Positions 12,040-24,102 of a DNA stretch of 64,000 nucleotides are shown here, one piece after another. Both the position numbers and the translations under genes were made by a program. Position 1 is the stretch's first letter. Each line of letters begins with the position of its first letter. The notes below the pieces were generated by a model. That model had not been told where the DNA came from. It saw nothing but the letters and a program-made list of their open reading frames with translations, and did no database searches. Source of the DNA: Labia minor (lineage: Eukaryota; Arthropoda; Insecta; Dermaptera; Spongiphoridae); contig OY720350.1 in assembly GCA_963082975.1 (NCBI GenBank), positions 52,282,734 through 52,346,733 on the forward strand. The letters run 5' to 3'.

Positions 12040-12250
12040 ATCAATTTCCTTAACGATATGGATTTTTCAATCGTTGCCGCCACTTAAGTCGATAGTAAAG
12101 GGACCGAAATGCTGGTCTTTCTTAATAAGAGACGGCGTCTCCGTTAACCCAGAGGGATTTGTCCAAAGTGTCATCATTGGGGCCAAAAGACCATGTTCCT
12201 TTCTTAATGGCACTTAACATTTTCACACACCATTTTGAGATGTTTTTCCT
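12040..12250. other. GC-enriched island, candidate regulatory block
   Basis: Unique complex sequence (for example GAGACGGCGTCTCCGTT, itself a small palindrome) in an AT-rich background. No ORF or repeat match was found. Confidence 0.3.
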
Positions 12251-12358
12251 GTGTCTTCTTCTTCTACTTCATCTTCACAAATATAAAAGCTCTTAATGTA
12301 GTCTACTAATCTTATATATAATCGGAAATTAGTCGTTTATCTTTAGTTTTTATCTAAA

Positions 12359-12360
<2 letters not shown>

Positions 12361-12392
<32 letters not shown>
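12361..12392. repeat. TA dinucleotide microsatellite
   Basis: Sixteen uninterrupted TA units. Similar AT runs occur at 2166-2195, 22639-22669 and 23994-24021. Confidence 0.95.
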
Positions 12393-12394
<2 letters not shown>

Positions 12395-13269
12395 AAAAAA
12401 TGAACTTTTACTTTTGTTTATACGAAATTAATCACTTACAAAATCGAATAAATGAATTTTATCTCATAAAATTTATATTATTCTAATTTTATTTCAATTA
12501 ATATAATGTTATATGTTAATAAATAAATAGTTTTTAAATTTCTACGATGCACACCTATTCTACATCTAATTGGTTCTGTTTATTTATAATATTATAGCTA
12601 ATACTTCCAAATACCTCTTTTCCACTTCCGTCTAATCGTCTAATCTCTTTTTTGACTAAATACATTGATTTTCTAACATATAGTCTCATTTAAACAAATT
12701 AATGTTACACTATATGTCAAAGTAACCTTCAAACTATAGATTTTTAAATATTATATCCTTTATTCAATTTTTCAGAACTTTTTTTTATATATGCAATTGT
12801 AAAATTCATATTGGGCCAAGTGAAGACTTCACTGTTTTTTGTCACTAGATTGTATTAATGCTTTTATATCGGGCATCACTCACCTGATTGCTTAAAATGA
12901 TAAAAAAACTGGCATTTCAGCTTCCATTTTATTATTAAAATAATTTCCTAATACATTACTCTTGCAAAAAGTTATATTGATTTGAAAATAAATGAAATAT
13001 CTAGAAAATACTCAATGTGATTATTTTTTGCTATAAAAAAGTTTATGAAATGAACAAATGACCCAGGTGTGATTTGTTGGTTTCCGTTCGGTATGTTAAA
13101 GTAGTGCCTAGCTGTTTGCTCAGATGCTGAAAAAGTCAATAAAATTTTGCACCTAGTTAAGAAAGCCAGGCATGCAAGTTCTCCGGAAATACGGTGGTTC
13201 TAAACATCAACCGCATGGCAGTTTGGAAAAATTTGTATATCAATTTTGTTTTCTCTGCTTTTTAATACA
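12393..13269. other. AT-rich stretch with a moderately complex segment
   Basis: Mostly A+T-rich. The part 13060-13240 is more complex and unique in the window. No coding frame or repeat is recognised. Confidence 0.45.
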
Positions 13270-13560
13270 CTTTATTTAACTCACACTGTCCGGTTGTCCG
13301 TTTGTTTGTGCGCGGGTTGTCCGCGGCATTTTATAATCGATATTTCAACAACTTCCCGTCATTCAATCAACTTGAAATTTTGCATACGCGCTTGCTCCTG
13401 CTAATAATGCACGAATCAATTGAAAAATCCACTGAATTATTTATCTATTAGTGGTAATTAATTAACTAAACTTTCATATGCGGAATATGGAATAGTTAAC
13501 TATTTCAATCATAGATGGCGATAGCAGTTCTAGAGGCGCTGAACACGACTAAAAAGTAAA
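13270..13560 (+). mobile_element. Rolling-circle-like element fragment (D)
   Basis: A TGTCCG/TTTG-rich tract (GTCCGGTTGTCCGTTTGTTT) is followed by the box CGTCATTCAATCAACTTG and AAATTTTGCAT, then ATAGATGGCGATAG. The order microsatellite, CGATT-like box, GAAATTT matches the core of HINE-A and HINE-B. Ends were not found, so the family is tentative. Confidence 0.35.
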
Positions 13561-13564
13561 AAAT

Positions 13565-13807
13565 AAATTTAAGTAAAAAGAAATCTTTTTAAAAAACACA
13601 CTTTAATTAAAATTGCACTAAAAAGTAAAAAATAAAATCACTGTAAAGTGTGTGCGCACAAATTATAATAACACCAAATGGAAGCAAATGTTTTACGGTG
13701 TTATTATAATTTGAGCGCACACACTTTACAGTGATTTTATTTTTTACTTTTTCGTGCAATTTTAATTAAAGTGTGTTTTTTAAAAAGATTTCTTTTTACT
13801 TAAATTT
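13565..13807. repeat. Fold-back palindrome with 111-bp arms
   Basis: Arms 13565-13675 and 13697-13807 are near-perfect reverse complements around a 21-bp loop. The arms contain GTGTGTGCGCAC and TTTTTACTT motifs. It could be a MITE-type fold-back or the product of an inverted duplication. A transcript through it would form a long RNA hairpin. Confidence 0.9.
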
Positions 13808-14540
13808 TTATAATTCGTAATGAAAGACTTTACCAAAAAGTAAAACCAAAGACATTATAGAACTAATTTTAAATATTTTGTTACTTGTCCATTAAACGAT
13901 AAATCAACCATTATTATTTTATAAAATACATTATAAAAGGTGTAGTTAGATATATTTTTTTAGATGAGAAAATAAAATTATAACCTCTCTTGAGATAGAT
14001 CTAGAAAGCAAGCATATAAATAATTTATGGGAAAATGTTGAAAGGTTACGAAAAGAAAAAAAAATCAGAAGAGAATGCTAATGTATCATATATATAGATG
14101 AATTTTATATATTTCCTGATGACTTTCTGACAGATTTATTTAATATTACAATAAGTTCAGGTTTATATTTTAATAAAACCATTCAAGATAAAAATAAGTT
14201 TCTCATCTTTTAAGATACATATATTTTAAAATATTTCTTTTTCTAATCTTTTTAGTGATTCAACCACACCGAATTATATTCAATTTTATCTCCGATATTT
14301 AATTAAATTAAAATAGAATAGAATAAGGTAAATTTATTTGAACTATAATCAAGATTTCTAATTTTCTTCTAAAAGAAATAAATTATTATTAAATTATTTT
14401 TTTAGAATTTGTAGAATATATCATAATAATTGAAATAATTGAAATTATAATTATATTTATTGAAATCAAATAAATTCAAATTTAATTTTCATGTTATTAT
14501 TAAATATATATTAAATAGATATATAGATAAATACTGTGTG
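13808..14540. other. AT-rich stretch
   Basis: No gene or repeat copy is recognised. Confidence 0.5.
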
Positions 14541-15335
14541 TTTGATGGGACAAGAAGAGTGTGTTTCTACGAATTGTTGATAACTAGTGAAATGGTCAAT
14601 AGCTAACGCAACAACCAAAAAAAAAGGACCGATATTGGCGGATCTGTATGTTAGAGCAGAGGTTCTTAATCTTATGTACTCTGCGGACCCCCACTTGAAA
14701 AAAATTTTTTTGACGGACCCCATTCCAACTTTAGGTACTTTACGTCATTTTATTAGTTAATTTCTGGCTTACGATCTCATAAGAACAAGGATATATGATG
14801 AATATTTCTAACAGTGATTGGTGAATAACGATTTTTTTGCATATTGTAGAACACATTTTATTAGAAATTATAATATTGAAGAAAGAAAATTCTGCTAAAT
14901 ATGAAGATGGAAACGGTAGCAATAGTTTTCTTGCACATTTCGTTGAATTTGGGTATTTGATCTCTGTTTCCTCACAAAGCCATGCCATCGCTTCTTTTAT
15001 ATTAAATAAAGTTTTAACCGACTCATCATTTTCTCGTGCACCTGTACGATGGCTTTGCGGACCCCCAGTAAAGGCTTCGCGGACCCCCAGGGGTCCGCGG
15101 ACCACAGTTTAAGAACCTCTGTGTTAGAGCATCATTGCACACAACAAGACCGTTCCGGGATACATGGATGCACTTGGCTGGGAGATGCTACCCCAACCAC
15201 CCTACTCTCCAAATATGGCCCCTTTGAACTACCATTTTTTTTGTCGATGAACAGCACTTCATTTCATATGGAATCCACAATCTTCCGAAAAGATGGTAAA
15301 AATATGCACGAGGGCTAATACTTTTAACAAAAGAT
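14541..15335 (+). pseudogene. mariner transposase relic, split by a hAT element
   Basis: Before the insert the plus frame reads GTRRVCFYELLITSEMVNS, like the mariner VYYELL...ETVN segment. After the insert, frame-shifted text encodes an HHDNARPH-like stretch and then ALGWEMLPQPPYSPNMAP. That is the signature preceding the third catalytic Asp of mariner-type D,D34D transposases. Several stops and frameshifts destroy the frame. The split halves rejoin in the right order if the 465-bp hAT element and one target copy are disregarded, so the mariner is older. No inverted repeats were located. Confidence 0.8.
14657..15121. mobile_element. hAT-type miniature element, 465 bp, with perfect target duplication
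   Basis: Termini CAGAGGTTCTTAA and TTAAGAACCTCTG are exact inverted repeats. The 8-bp duplication TGTTAGAG lies at 14649-14656 and 15122-15129. GCGGACCCCC-type motifs occur near both ends. Short ORFs inside on both strands show no transposase motif. It interrupts the mariner relic. Confidence 0.95.
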
Positions 15336-16339
15336 TTTTCGCTTTATATATATGGTTACAAATTGGTTTCGTTTACAAACTATATGTATAAAATATTTAA
15401 ACTCATTTTATATTTTATATATATATATATTAAATAAATTAGAATAGATTCATCAATCAATGGTGTAGTTATCGGAGTAAGATTAATTTAAAATCATAAT
15501 ATATTATAGTTAATTAAAATATAAAATATTTCATATAAATTGAAGATAATAAAAAATAATGGTATTTAAAAAAATAATCATGAACTAGATATTTTTTAAA
15601 TATTTTTTTTATTTATAAAATAGTTATATATTAGCATTCGGTTATTGTTTATAAATTTTTTTAATAGATAGAGAGAAAAAAAACTATCCAAACCATTTTT
15701 GGACTACTCTTTCAAATTTTCAAAAATATGCTAATTTTAAAAAGTAAGTATATAAGAGAGAACATTGATTATATTTACATCCGGAATTTAGGTAGGAAGA
15801 ACCGCAGGCTGTTGGCAATGGAACGTGGCTAAGATAACAAGAAGCAATATATTTTTTCAAAATTAGGGACTTTATAAAATTTTTAATACCCAATTAAACA
15901 ACGGTTTTGTGGAAATACATTGAGAAAAATCGATTCAAAAAAAAGTCTATATTTTTACCAAAAACTAATCAGTTCTGACAATCGTACGCTGCAAAATTGA
16001 TAATCCCCTGCTCATATATATTTCTTGCCTACCAGTGACGTCAGCTTGTTTTCTCCTATTAATGCCAAATTTTATTTCAATTGAATGCACAGTTTGGAAA
16101 CATATTACAAATATAAATACGGATAGACATATATTCTCATTTATATATAGTATATAATAATTTGCAAAAATTAAACTTTTTATAATTGGAAGTTTTTGAT
16201 TAATATTTTCATTTTCTCTCTCTCTCTCTCTTCTCATTTCCATCATCACTCTACGTGAATAAAAAACAAATCTATCATCTGCTTATTAATCGGAATTTCA
16301 CGTAATTATCATATATCTATTGAGTTTATTTTAGTGTCC
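15336..16339. other. AT-rich stretch
   Basis: A+T-rich with a short TC run near 16217-16231. No gene is recognised. Confidence 0.5.
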
Positions 16340-16650
16340 ATTCTAATGGAGGGGTCGTTGGGGTCATCGTCGTAGGAGTCTCGAGGGGAAAAGAGTACGA
16401 GGGGGTCACCTTTGGCGTGTCGTTGACGATTTGCGTGTTTCCACAGTCAACATGAGAAAGCGAATAAGTGAGAGAGGGTTAGCGGGAGTGAAGTGAAATT
16501 CAATCCGGGGTCATTGCCAAGCAACCTCCAACTTTTCAATACCAAAAGCCAGGAAACGAACAAGGGAGGCAAAAATAAAAAAAAAAATTCCCCAACACGC
16601 AACAAGGCTTTCACCCCTTTGTGGTTAAAAATAGTCTAATGAAAAAGCTA
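16340..16650. other. GC-enriched island, candidate regulatory block
   Basis: Unique complex sequence including GGGGTCGTTGGGGTCATC near 16353. No ORF over 60 codons lies within it and no repeat match was found. Confidence 0.3.
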
Positions 16651-16908
16651 AGGAACTGCCCTCACTTAGTTCCTTTTCCTCATAAAAAGTATAAAATAAA
16701 ATAAATTGTATTATTTAGTAACTCCTTCAGTAAAAGCATTATACTTATAGTAATGCAATAATAAGGAAATTAAGTTGATGGATGTCGTTTCAATAAAACA
16801 ACCAACTAACAGGAAATAGTTAACTTTTGTTCTAGGTATTATATATTTTCGTAATTTTACAAACAAAAAGACAATTTATCTATTAAATCATTTCCTTTTT
16901 TTTTTTTT

Positions 16909-17511
16909 TTTACTATTTCGCCAGAAAATTTTCGATGTTGAGATTTTTATGTTTGTATACGTTTTGAAGGTTCCTGAATCATTTTCACTAAGGTTGAGAA
17001 AAATGTCTGTGTGGGTGTGTATATGTGTGTGTGTGTATGTATGCAGACAAGACTACGTAAAAACGGTTTGAGCTAAAATCATGAAATTTGATATACGGGC
17101 ATTATTCAAAATTCGTAGTATTCTATCAACTTTTGAGAAAAGTAGCTCAATCGAAAGAGGGTCATTACCTACAACGTTTTGATTTTGTTTTCTCTAAACT
17201 GACCTTTAAAATAAGGATATGTTTGATAATTTTTCACATGATTAAAAATTGTATAAAACTGCTATATATATATATATATATTTTCAGCTTGATTGAATTG
17301 CAAAAAGTACTGGAAGTAATTTTTTAATACTGCACATCTCACGCGCCAACACGTGACGTGGTGTCATCAACAAAGAGCCAAACATGCGCTGGTTTAATAA
17401 ATATTATTTTTTAATTTAAAGTTTATAATTAATTAAATTTAATTTAAATATAATATATTATTATATTTAATCCAATTCAAATTGCGAGATAGTCGAGTGG
17501 AGACACTCCAG
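16909..17511 (+). mobile_element. HINE-A copy 3, near full length
   Basis: It follows a long T run. The terminal hairpin is damaged (TACTATTTCGCCAGAAAATT). The TG microsatellite lies at 17006-17041, then the core, CACGTGACGTGG near 17350, the internal GCGAGATAGT and the stem-loop ending CACTCCAG at 17511. CTAA then T follows directly, which could be the true Helitron-type 3' end. Confidence 0.75.
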
Positions 17512-20500
17512 CTAATTTTTTGAAATGAATGAAGCTGATTTCAACAAGATCCCAGACAAAAATTTCATTTATCTTATTTTTTCAATTTATTTTGGAGTAT
17601 AATCTCTTCCTGGGAACGAGTATAAAACATTTTTTTTAGTTGTTTTCTTTATAGAGAATTTAGGAAATAATTTTATTAAATTTGTTGAGCATTCACTTTC
17701 ATACAATGAGAAACTCTCAAGTAAATCAAAATAAATCGATGTTGTTTTGTTCAATATAAAGGAAATGAATTATTAAAATTTAAATTTATATTTATTTATT
17801 ATTTCTTCACCCCTTTTATACTTTTGCCTCTGAGTATATAGTAATATAATATAACCTTGGCTTATTCTGTCAGAGTTGTTAATTATATCTGTTGGTTTCT
17901 CATTAGATTGGTTTCTTTTATGAAAATATACCTTTATTTATTTTTATTTCAAATATGTTTTAATAATAAATCAATTACGAATTAAATTTAAATTAAAGCG
18001 ACAAGTTATTCTCTGAACAGTTTTGAATAAAAAATAAATAACTAAATCAAATAAACAAAGTTAACTGATGTGAATATCATATAAAATAAACCACTATACT
18101 ATTTTACCTACGTATTATTCATATTTTCATTAAGAGAGTAGAATATTTATAACAAAGCTAACTCTTTCCTACTCATTTATATCAATATATAATGATAATA
18201 TCAAATTTTATTAAATCTAAATATTTATATATCCATCCATTGATTTTATTCAATATCAGAATAGATTGAATAAAAAAAAAAATTTAAAACAAGAAAATAA
18301 AATTGTTCAAGAATCAAAATATTGACTTTTAATATAAATATATTTAGTGGTTGTTATTTAATAAATAAATAACATCTTCTTTATTATCGGTTATGGGCCC
18401 AGACTCCCAGAAAAATAACACTTCATGCAGCAAGTCTACTGATACATGGTAAAAATGTTGACAGACCCTTTTGATTCTGCTGTTCAAATTTATGACTTTC
18501 TGACTATTATTTAATAGGTTACTTTGGTTTTAGTAGTGACACATTTGCTGACAGAGAGCTCTTGTTTAACTGATTTCAAAAATATTATCTAGTATGACAC
18601 TAAATGAAACATGAATCCTTTATTACACTCATGATTTAGAGAAAAAATGGGCTCAAACTCTTTAGTTTAAAAGCAAAGAAAAATCTTTACAAAAAAAGTT
18701 TTAAAAATTTAAAAAAGTGTTGCAATAAATATATCACTCTAAAAGAAAAATATATTGATGAATAAAGAGACAAATTTCTAAAAAAACAAATATTTTCCTT
18801 TGTTAAATTGGAAACTTTTGAATATGTTATATATATATATAATAAATTGAATTTTTTGTAAAACTTATAAAAATATACATAATGGATGAAAATACAAATA
18901 TTGTTACATTCATGTATATACAGCCATTAAAAAGAATAGATTTGAAATTTGGTGACTTCAAAACAAATGCATTTTAATTAAAAATCAATCATATGAATTT
19001 GTTTTAGAGTTATATGTATAAAAATTTAAAATTTTAATGGATAGAATTTTATGAATTAGAAACTACTTAATAGATTCTTGAAAGAAATTTTCTTGAAAGA
19101 AGTAGCAGTTCTTCTAGTACTTCACACGAACTAAATATTGTACCTATATATTACAAGTCTAGTAAGATATTCCCTTAAAAAAAAAGAAGAATTTCTGTTA
19201 AATGGAATAATACTGGAATGCTAAGTAATTTATACCACTTTACTTATATTTTTGTAGTACTTGCGTAGTTTCCTTTACTCCTCCTTTCATTTTTTCAAGT
19301 TTATAAACAGATTGACAAAATTCAGAAAATTTTTGACGTACAACCGCTTCATTTATACATTTTCTGATTAAGAAATGTCATTTTCAACTTGTTTATTTTA
19401 CATGGAGCATGTAGCGCCCACTTTCGATAATAGCATGTAACAAGTCTGTGCGCTGCAGCAACGATACATCAATCAATGTATTTACCACTCTTAATGCATT
19501 CTTCAATTTGTTTGATGTGCGAGCTTTTTCATCCAAGAAATCTTAAGACAAAATTTTAAGTCTTTATTGAAAACTGATATTTGTTACTTCTTTTGAAATT
19601 ATGACTTGAGAGAACCTTTAGACACGAAAGGTAGATGAGAAGAATCACTAATAAATTTTTGACAATTACTTCTCAAAATTAAAACTATAATTAAGCATTA
19701 TAAAAGGTAATATATATTTTCAGAGTTCTATTTAATAGCTTTTACATATATAATATAACATGTTTTCTTTGTTTAACATCAATTAAATATAAAAGTATTA
19801 ATATCCAAAATCTGGTGACTGAAACCTTTTAATTTCATGAATTCTTATAGCAAATAATTAATTTGTTTATTATTATTATTTTTTTTTTCATATCTATTTA
19901 ATTCTAAATATAGAATCAATTGTATCCGCATATTGTATTATTAATAGATATTGATTAATCAAAATCTATATTATTATATTTTCATTATGATATAATGATT
20001 CTTATGTAATCCACAATCTATAATTGGTTAGATGAGTGGGTGGATGTTTATATCTTCAAACGTCTTGACAAGAAACAAAAACGGAAATTATTTTATATGA
20101 ATATATTTAAATCATATAATTATGAACAGTGGCGAGTTTTTTTCATTTTAAATCTTCTGAAATTAAAAACAACACGGAATTCAATATTTCAATATTTATC
20201 GAAAAAATAAGAATTCACAAAAAAAAAAAATGAAATTTAAAATTTTAAGAAAATTTTATTTTCAGAAATTTTCATGGCGTTCATTTTATATTATTTAATA
20301 CATATCCTAAGAATTGAAAAAGAAAATTAATTCGTTCATATTAAAATTTGATTAGATTCAGATATTAGCTATAGTCCTATATAATAGATACATATGAAAC
20401 TCGTGCATATTTATATATAATAGAATAGATCAGAAAATGAATAAATAATCTCATTCTAGGATAATATACCATATATTCTCTGTAATGAATATTTATAATC

Positions 20501-21143
20501 TATTTAAAATGATAAATTTTGGGTTTAATTTATTTTAATTTATATACCGATTTAAAATATCAAATATAAAAACGTTAATTCACTATTTAAAATAAAATAA
20601 AATAAAATTCATAATATAGAACCATTGGTTTTAAGAATAAACATGAAATAGATATTTACAATATATAATACTTAGTATATATAGTACAGTATATTTAGTT
20701 ATGTTCTCTATATTCACAATAATCTAAGCTCAGGTCGCTTACACTTTATGCTTATTAATGATTGCCAGCCAATCACACGTAACCAAGTCAATTTTACAGT
20801 CCTTTTGAGGGCATGCATATCAGGGCTTATATATTATTTTTAATTACTTTATTTTCTTATTTTCTACATATTTATCGAAAAAATATGAAAAAAAAATCAT
20901 AACAGGACCTTTCATCTACTTTATTATTTAATAATTATTTAAGTTTTTATTTCATTATTATGTATTTAATTTAATAATAAATTTACTATAAAACTAACAC
21001 TCACAAAGTTTCGAATCAGACATTAGAAATTTATTTATTATATTAATTATAAAATTAAATAAATTATAAAGTTAGTTGAAGTGTCTTATAAATTCAATTT
21101 GAGGCACTAAAACAATTATAATTTTCTTTTTTAAGAAAATAAA
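17512..21143. other. AT-rich stretch
   Basis: About 3.6 kb of A+T-rich DNA with no recognisable gene or window-internal repeat. The part 19250-19560 and the text near 20730-20830 are slightly more complex and unexplained. Confidence 0.45.
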
Positions 21144-21455
21144 CTGTGTCAAGGCACAGAACCGACGTAAACTACCACTTCCAGATAAACACCAAAAGTT
21201 GATGAATTCATGCTACTGATGCATTAAGTAAATATAGCAAATTTTATCAAAATCCGTTGAGCCGTTCAAGCTGTTCACGTTTATACGGACAAACAATGGA
21301 CAGAAGGACGGACGGATGGTGGAAGAGAGACATCATACTATAAAAACTTTTCTCTGTTAACAAAATACATGATTCATGGAGATATATAAAAATCTCCATA
21401 TGTCAAATTTGGTGTGAAAACAATACCTTCCCTTCCTCTCGTAGGTCGGTAAAAA
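21144..21455 (-). mobile_element. HINE-B short derivative with both ends
   Basis: On the minus strand it begins TTTTTACCGACC, carries the TCCGTCC tract and core box (AACGGCTCAACGGATTTT, then GATAAAATTTG), and jumps from GGAAGTGGTAG to ACGTCGGTT. It ends with the stem-loop CTGTG-CCTTGA-CACAG. About 300 bp of the full element's interior is missing. The 3' hairpin differs in sequence from GACCTG-GCCA-CAGGTC of the long copies. Confidence 0.75.
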
Positions 21456-21687
21456 ATAATACTTTAATTAAATAAATTTTATTTTATTAAATGAAATGAA
21501 ATTGATTTCCCAAAAATAAAATGTTTAAATAAATACCCTGATTTCAACTCCCTAGTGTATCTCCATTTCATACTTTATATATATATATATTCAAATGATA
21601 ATTATAAAACTTTTTCTCTTCATTATATAAAATATAAATATCAATGAAAAGTAAAAAAAAAATTATAATTAAAAAAATACTCTATAT

Positions 21688-21850
21688 CAGCGGTCTTCAA
21701 ACTTTTTGAATTTAATACAGAGAAACTTCCATAAAAAAGGACAGGTACCATTAAAATGATTTCTTTACTAAAAGTTTCTTTTGCAGTAGGTACTAGTATC
21801 TGGTAATAGGTACCACTAGAGGTCCATGTACTTCAGTTTTAAAACCGCTG
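21688..21850. mobile_element. hAT-type miniature element F, copy 1
   Basis: The ends CAGCGGTCTTCAAACTTTTT and CAGTTTTAAAACCGCTG form imperfect inverted repeats 163 bp apart. Internal text such as AAAATGATTTCTTTACTAAA aligns with copy 2 at 30460. No clear target duplication survives. Confidence 0.7.
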
Positions 21851-22129
21851 GTATATCATTTATTTATTATTAAATTAATATACTAGTTTATTTATTTTGT
21901 TAAATATTGACCCTTATGAACCCGGAAAAGACAATTTTTTCTATTCAGAGAGAATGTTATCATTTAAAGAGATTTATTATTATTTTTTATTTTATTATTA
22001 TTATTATTATTATTTTTTTTTTTTTTTTGACTAGTAGTATTACTGTTTCTCGAATCCAATTGGTTGAAATCAATTGAAAATATTATATTGTGATGACCTT
22101 TTTAACATGAAAACCTTGAACTTGTACAT

Positions 22130-22580
22130 TTTTCTTTCTCTCCTTCCTCCACTATTCCTTTGGCATCTCCTACTCTTCCTCCTCCATCATTGACGTCGAT
22201 TGACGTTTTAGGACAGTGATTACTAACGTTATCGTGCGTGTCATGTTTACATCCGGATTGGAATAAATAACGACGACAATCGATTTGGTGTTCTTTCCGT
22301 GACCAGAACCTTTTTCATAAAAGACAATATACCTACATATATAACAATATTATATATATATAGCAATATTGTACATAGATTCTTCCTCTTTACCATTTCT
22401 CACCTAACTCAATTGATTGACCCCGTTTAAAATTTTTCAAATAAGTTTGAGGAATGAGGTCTCTCCCGGGAGAGTGGATCAAGGGTCAATCGATCTCATT
22501 TAACAAGTTGCGTGATTAAAATATAGGTCTTCTGTTTACATCCCCTTCCATCTCCCCTCTCACACTCTCACCCTTAATAA
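22130..22580. other. GC-enriched island, candidate regulatory block
   Basis: Unique sequence with a doubled TTGACGT motif (22191-22207) and ACATCCGGATTGG. It is pyrimidine-rich at 22130-22180 and 22540-22570. There is no supported ORF. Confidence 0.35.
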
Positions 22581-22634
22581 ATATGTGAATTGGATGTTAT
22601 ATAGTTTGATAACATCTTACTCTAAATGCATTTT

Positions 22635-22673
<39 letters not shown>

Positions 22674-23826
22674 AACTATATTGTAATAATATATATATAT
22701 ATATAATATATCTTCATTTTTAATAAATAGAACATATTTCCTTAATTGATAGATATTTTAATCACCTTTTTATATATTAATGGCAACATTTTACAATTCT
22801 TCTATTTGTTTTAAAACTTTTTTTGATACCTATATTATTTTTAATATAAGAGAAATTTCCACTTTTTAAATAAACCGAGAGAAGATAAAAGTAATTTTTC
22901 TCATTTCGTTATTTCATTTTCTAGTGAAATGAGAAAGCTTTAAACAAATATTTAAATTGAATTGATATAAAAAAAAATGAAGATTATTTAATATTTAAAA
23001 TATTTGATATTCCTATTACAAATAATATTATGCAATTATTAAGTTATTTTATAAAAAAAACTATCTCAAAGGTCATATATAGATAAATTTAGAAGAGTAT
23101 GAAGGAGAAGGGTTATTTTTTTCTAAAATTTCTATTCTGAAATTTATAGAAATGTTTTCTAATAGTTTGTCAATCTAAATAATTATAAATATAAATATAA
23201 AGCTGCTCAGTTGTCAATATTTAATATACATTTAATAATTAAAATAATAATTTTCTTTTTGTTTCATATTTTTTTCTTCAATTTATCAGTGAAATAATAA
23301 TATTCCATTTTAAATATGTTACATCAAAATATCCACGCTTCATGTGGACAAATACTGCTTTAAATTTTTTATTAAAAAGATTACTAAACCTTCTTCTTAA
23401 TATATTTGATTATTTTCTCATATTTATTCTTTATAAAAAATATTAATAATAACAAAACTGTGCCGTGACAATAAAAAATTAATAAACAAAAAAAAATTAC
23501 GGTTAGGTGATGAGAAAATGACGTTAATCGGAAGTTGCACTACGGGGTTGATATGCACCTAGTAACAACTTTGATCCCAATCCGTGCAGCTGTATGAAAA
23601 AGCTAAATGAACAGACAAAAAGACAAATTGATATAATATATTTCTTAACTTAATACTTTCATATTGTTGATGATTATTGCAGTCTTGTTATTTTTGTAAC
23701 AATATAATTATGATTAAAATAATGAACGCAATAATGCTCTTCAATGGTTAGCACGACAGACTACCACAGTGAAAGCTCTAGTTCAATAATTAATCATTTT
23801 TCTTTAAAGTTCAGAGTCTATCCGTA

Positions 23827-23858
<32 letters not shown>

Positions 23859-24065
23859 ACGCAATTAAAATCATTATATTATGTTTACATTCCAAATAAT
23901 AAATTCATAATATTCTCATAATAATTTGATGATTAATTAAATTAATTTTTAGAAATGTTTTAATATAGTTGTAATGCATTTTCAAATTCCATATTATATA
24001 TATATATATATATATATATAAACAAATATATTAACATTTTAATACTGAAATTATTAAATGATTTT
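22581..24065. other. AT-rich stretch with microsatellites
   Basis: AT runs at 22639-22669 and 23994-24021 and a TAA repeat at 23826-23856. No gene is recognised. Confidence 0.55.
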
Positions 24066-24102
24066 ACTAATTTTACTCATTTTCTTTTTCTTTTAGGTAA
24101 GA
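24066..24102 (+). promoter_or_regulatory. Recursive splice site 2 (zero-length exon)
   Basis: ACTAAT (branch A 24070) is followed by a strong pyrimidine tract, TTTTCTTTTTCTTTTAG, ending at 24096. It is joined directly to GTAAGA. The branch-to-AG distance is 26 nt. It is on the same strand as sites 1 and 3 and 19.4 kb from site 1. Confidence 0.65.

Noticed and set aside
14740-15318. ORFs of 89-121 codons on both strands
   Set aside because: They read through the hAT miniature and the broken mariner relic and match no hAT transposase. The mariner frame is shifted relative to them.
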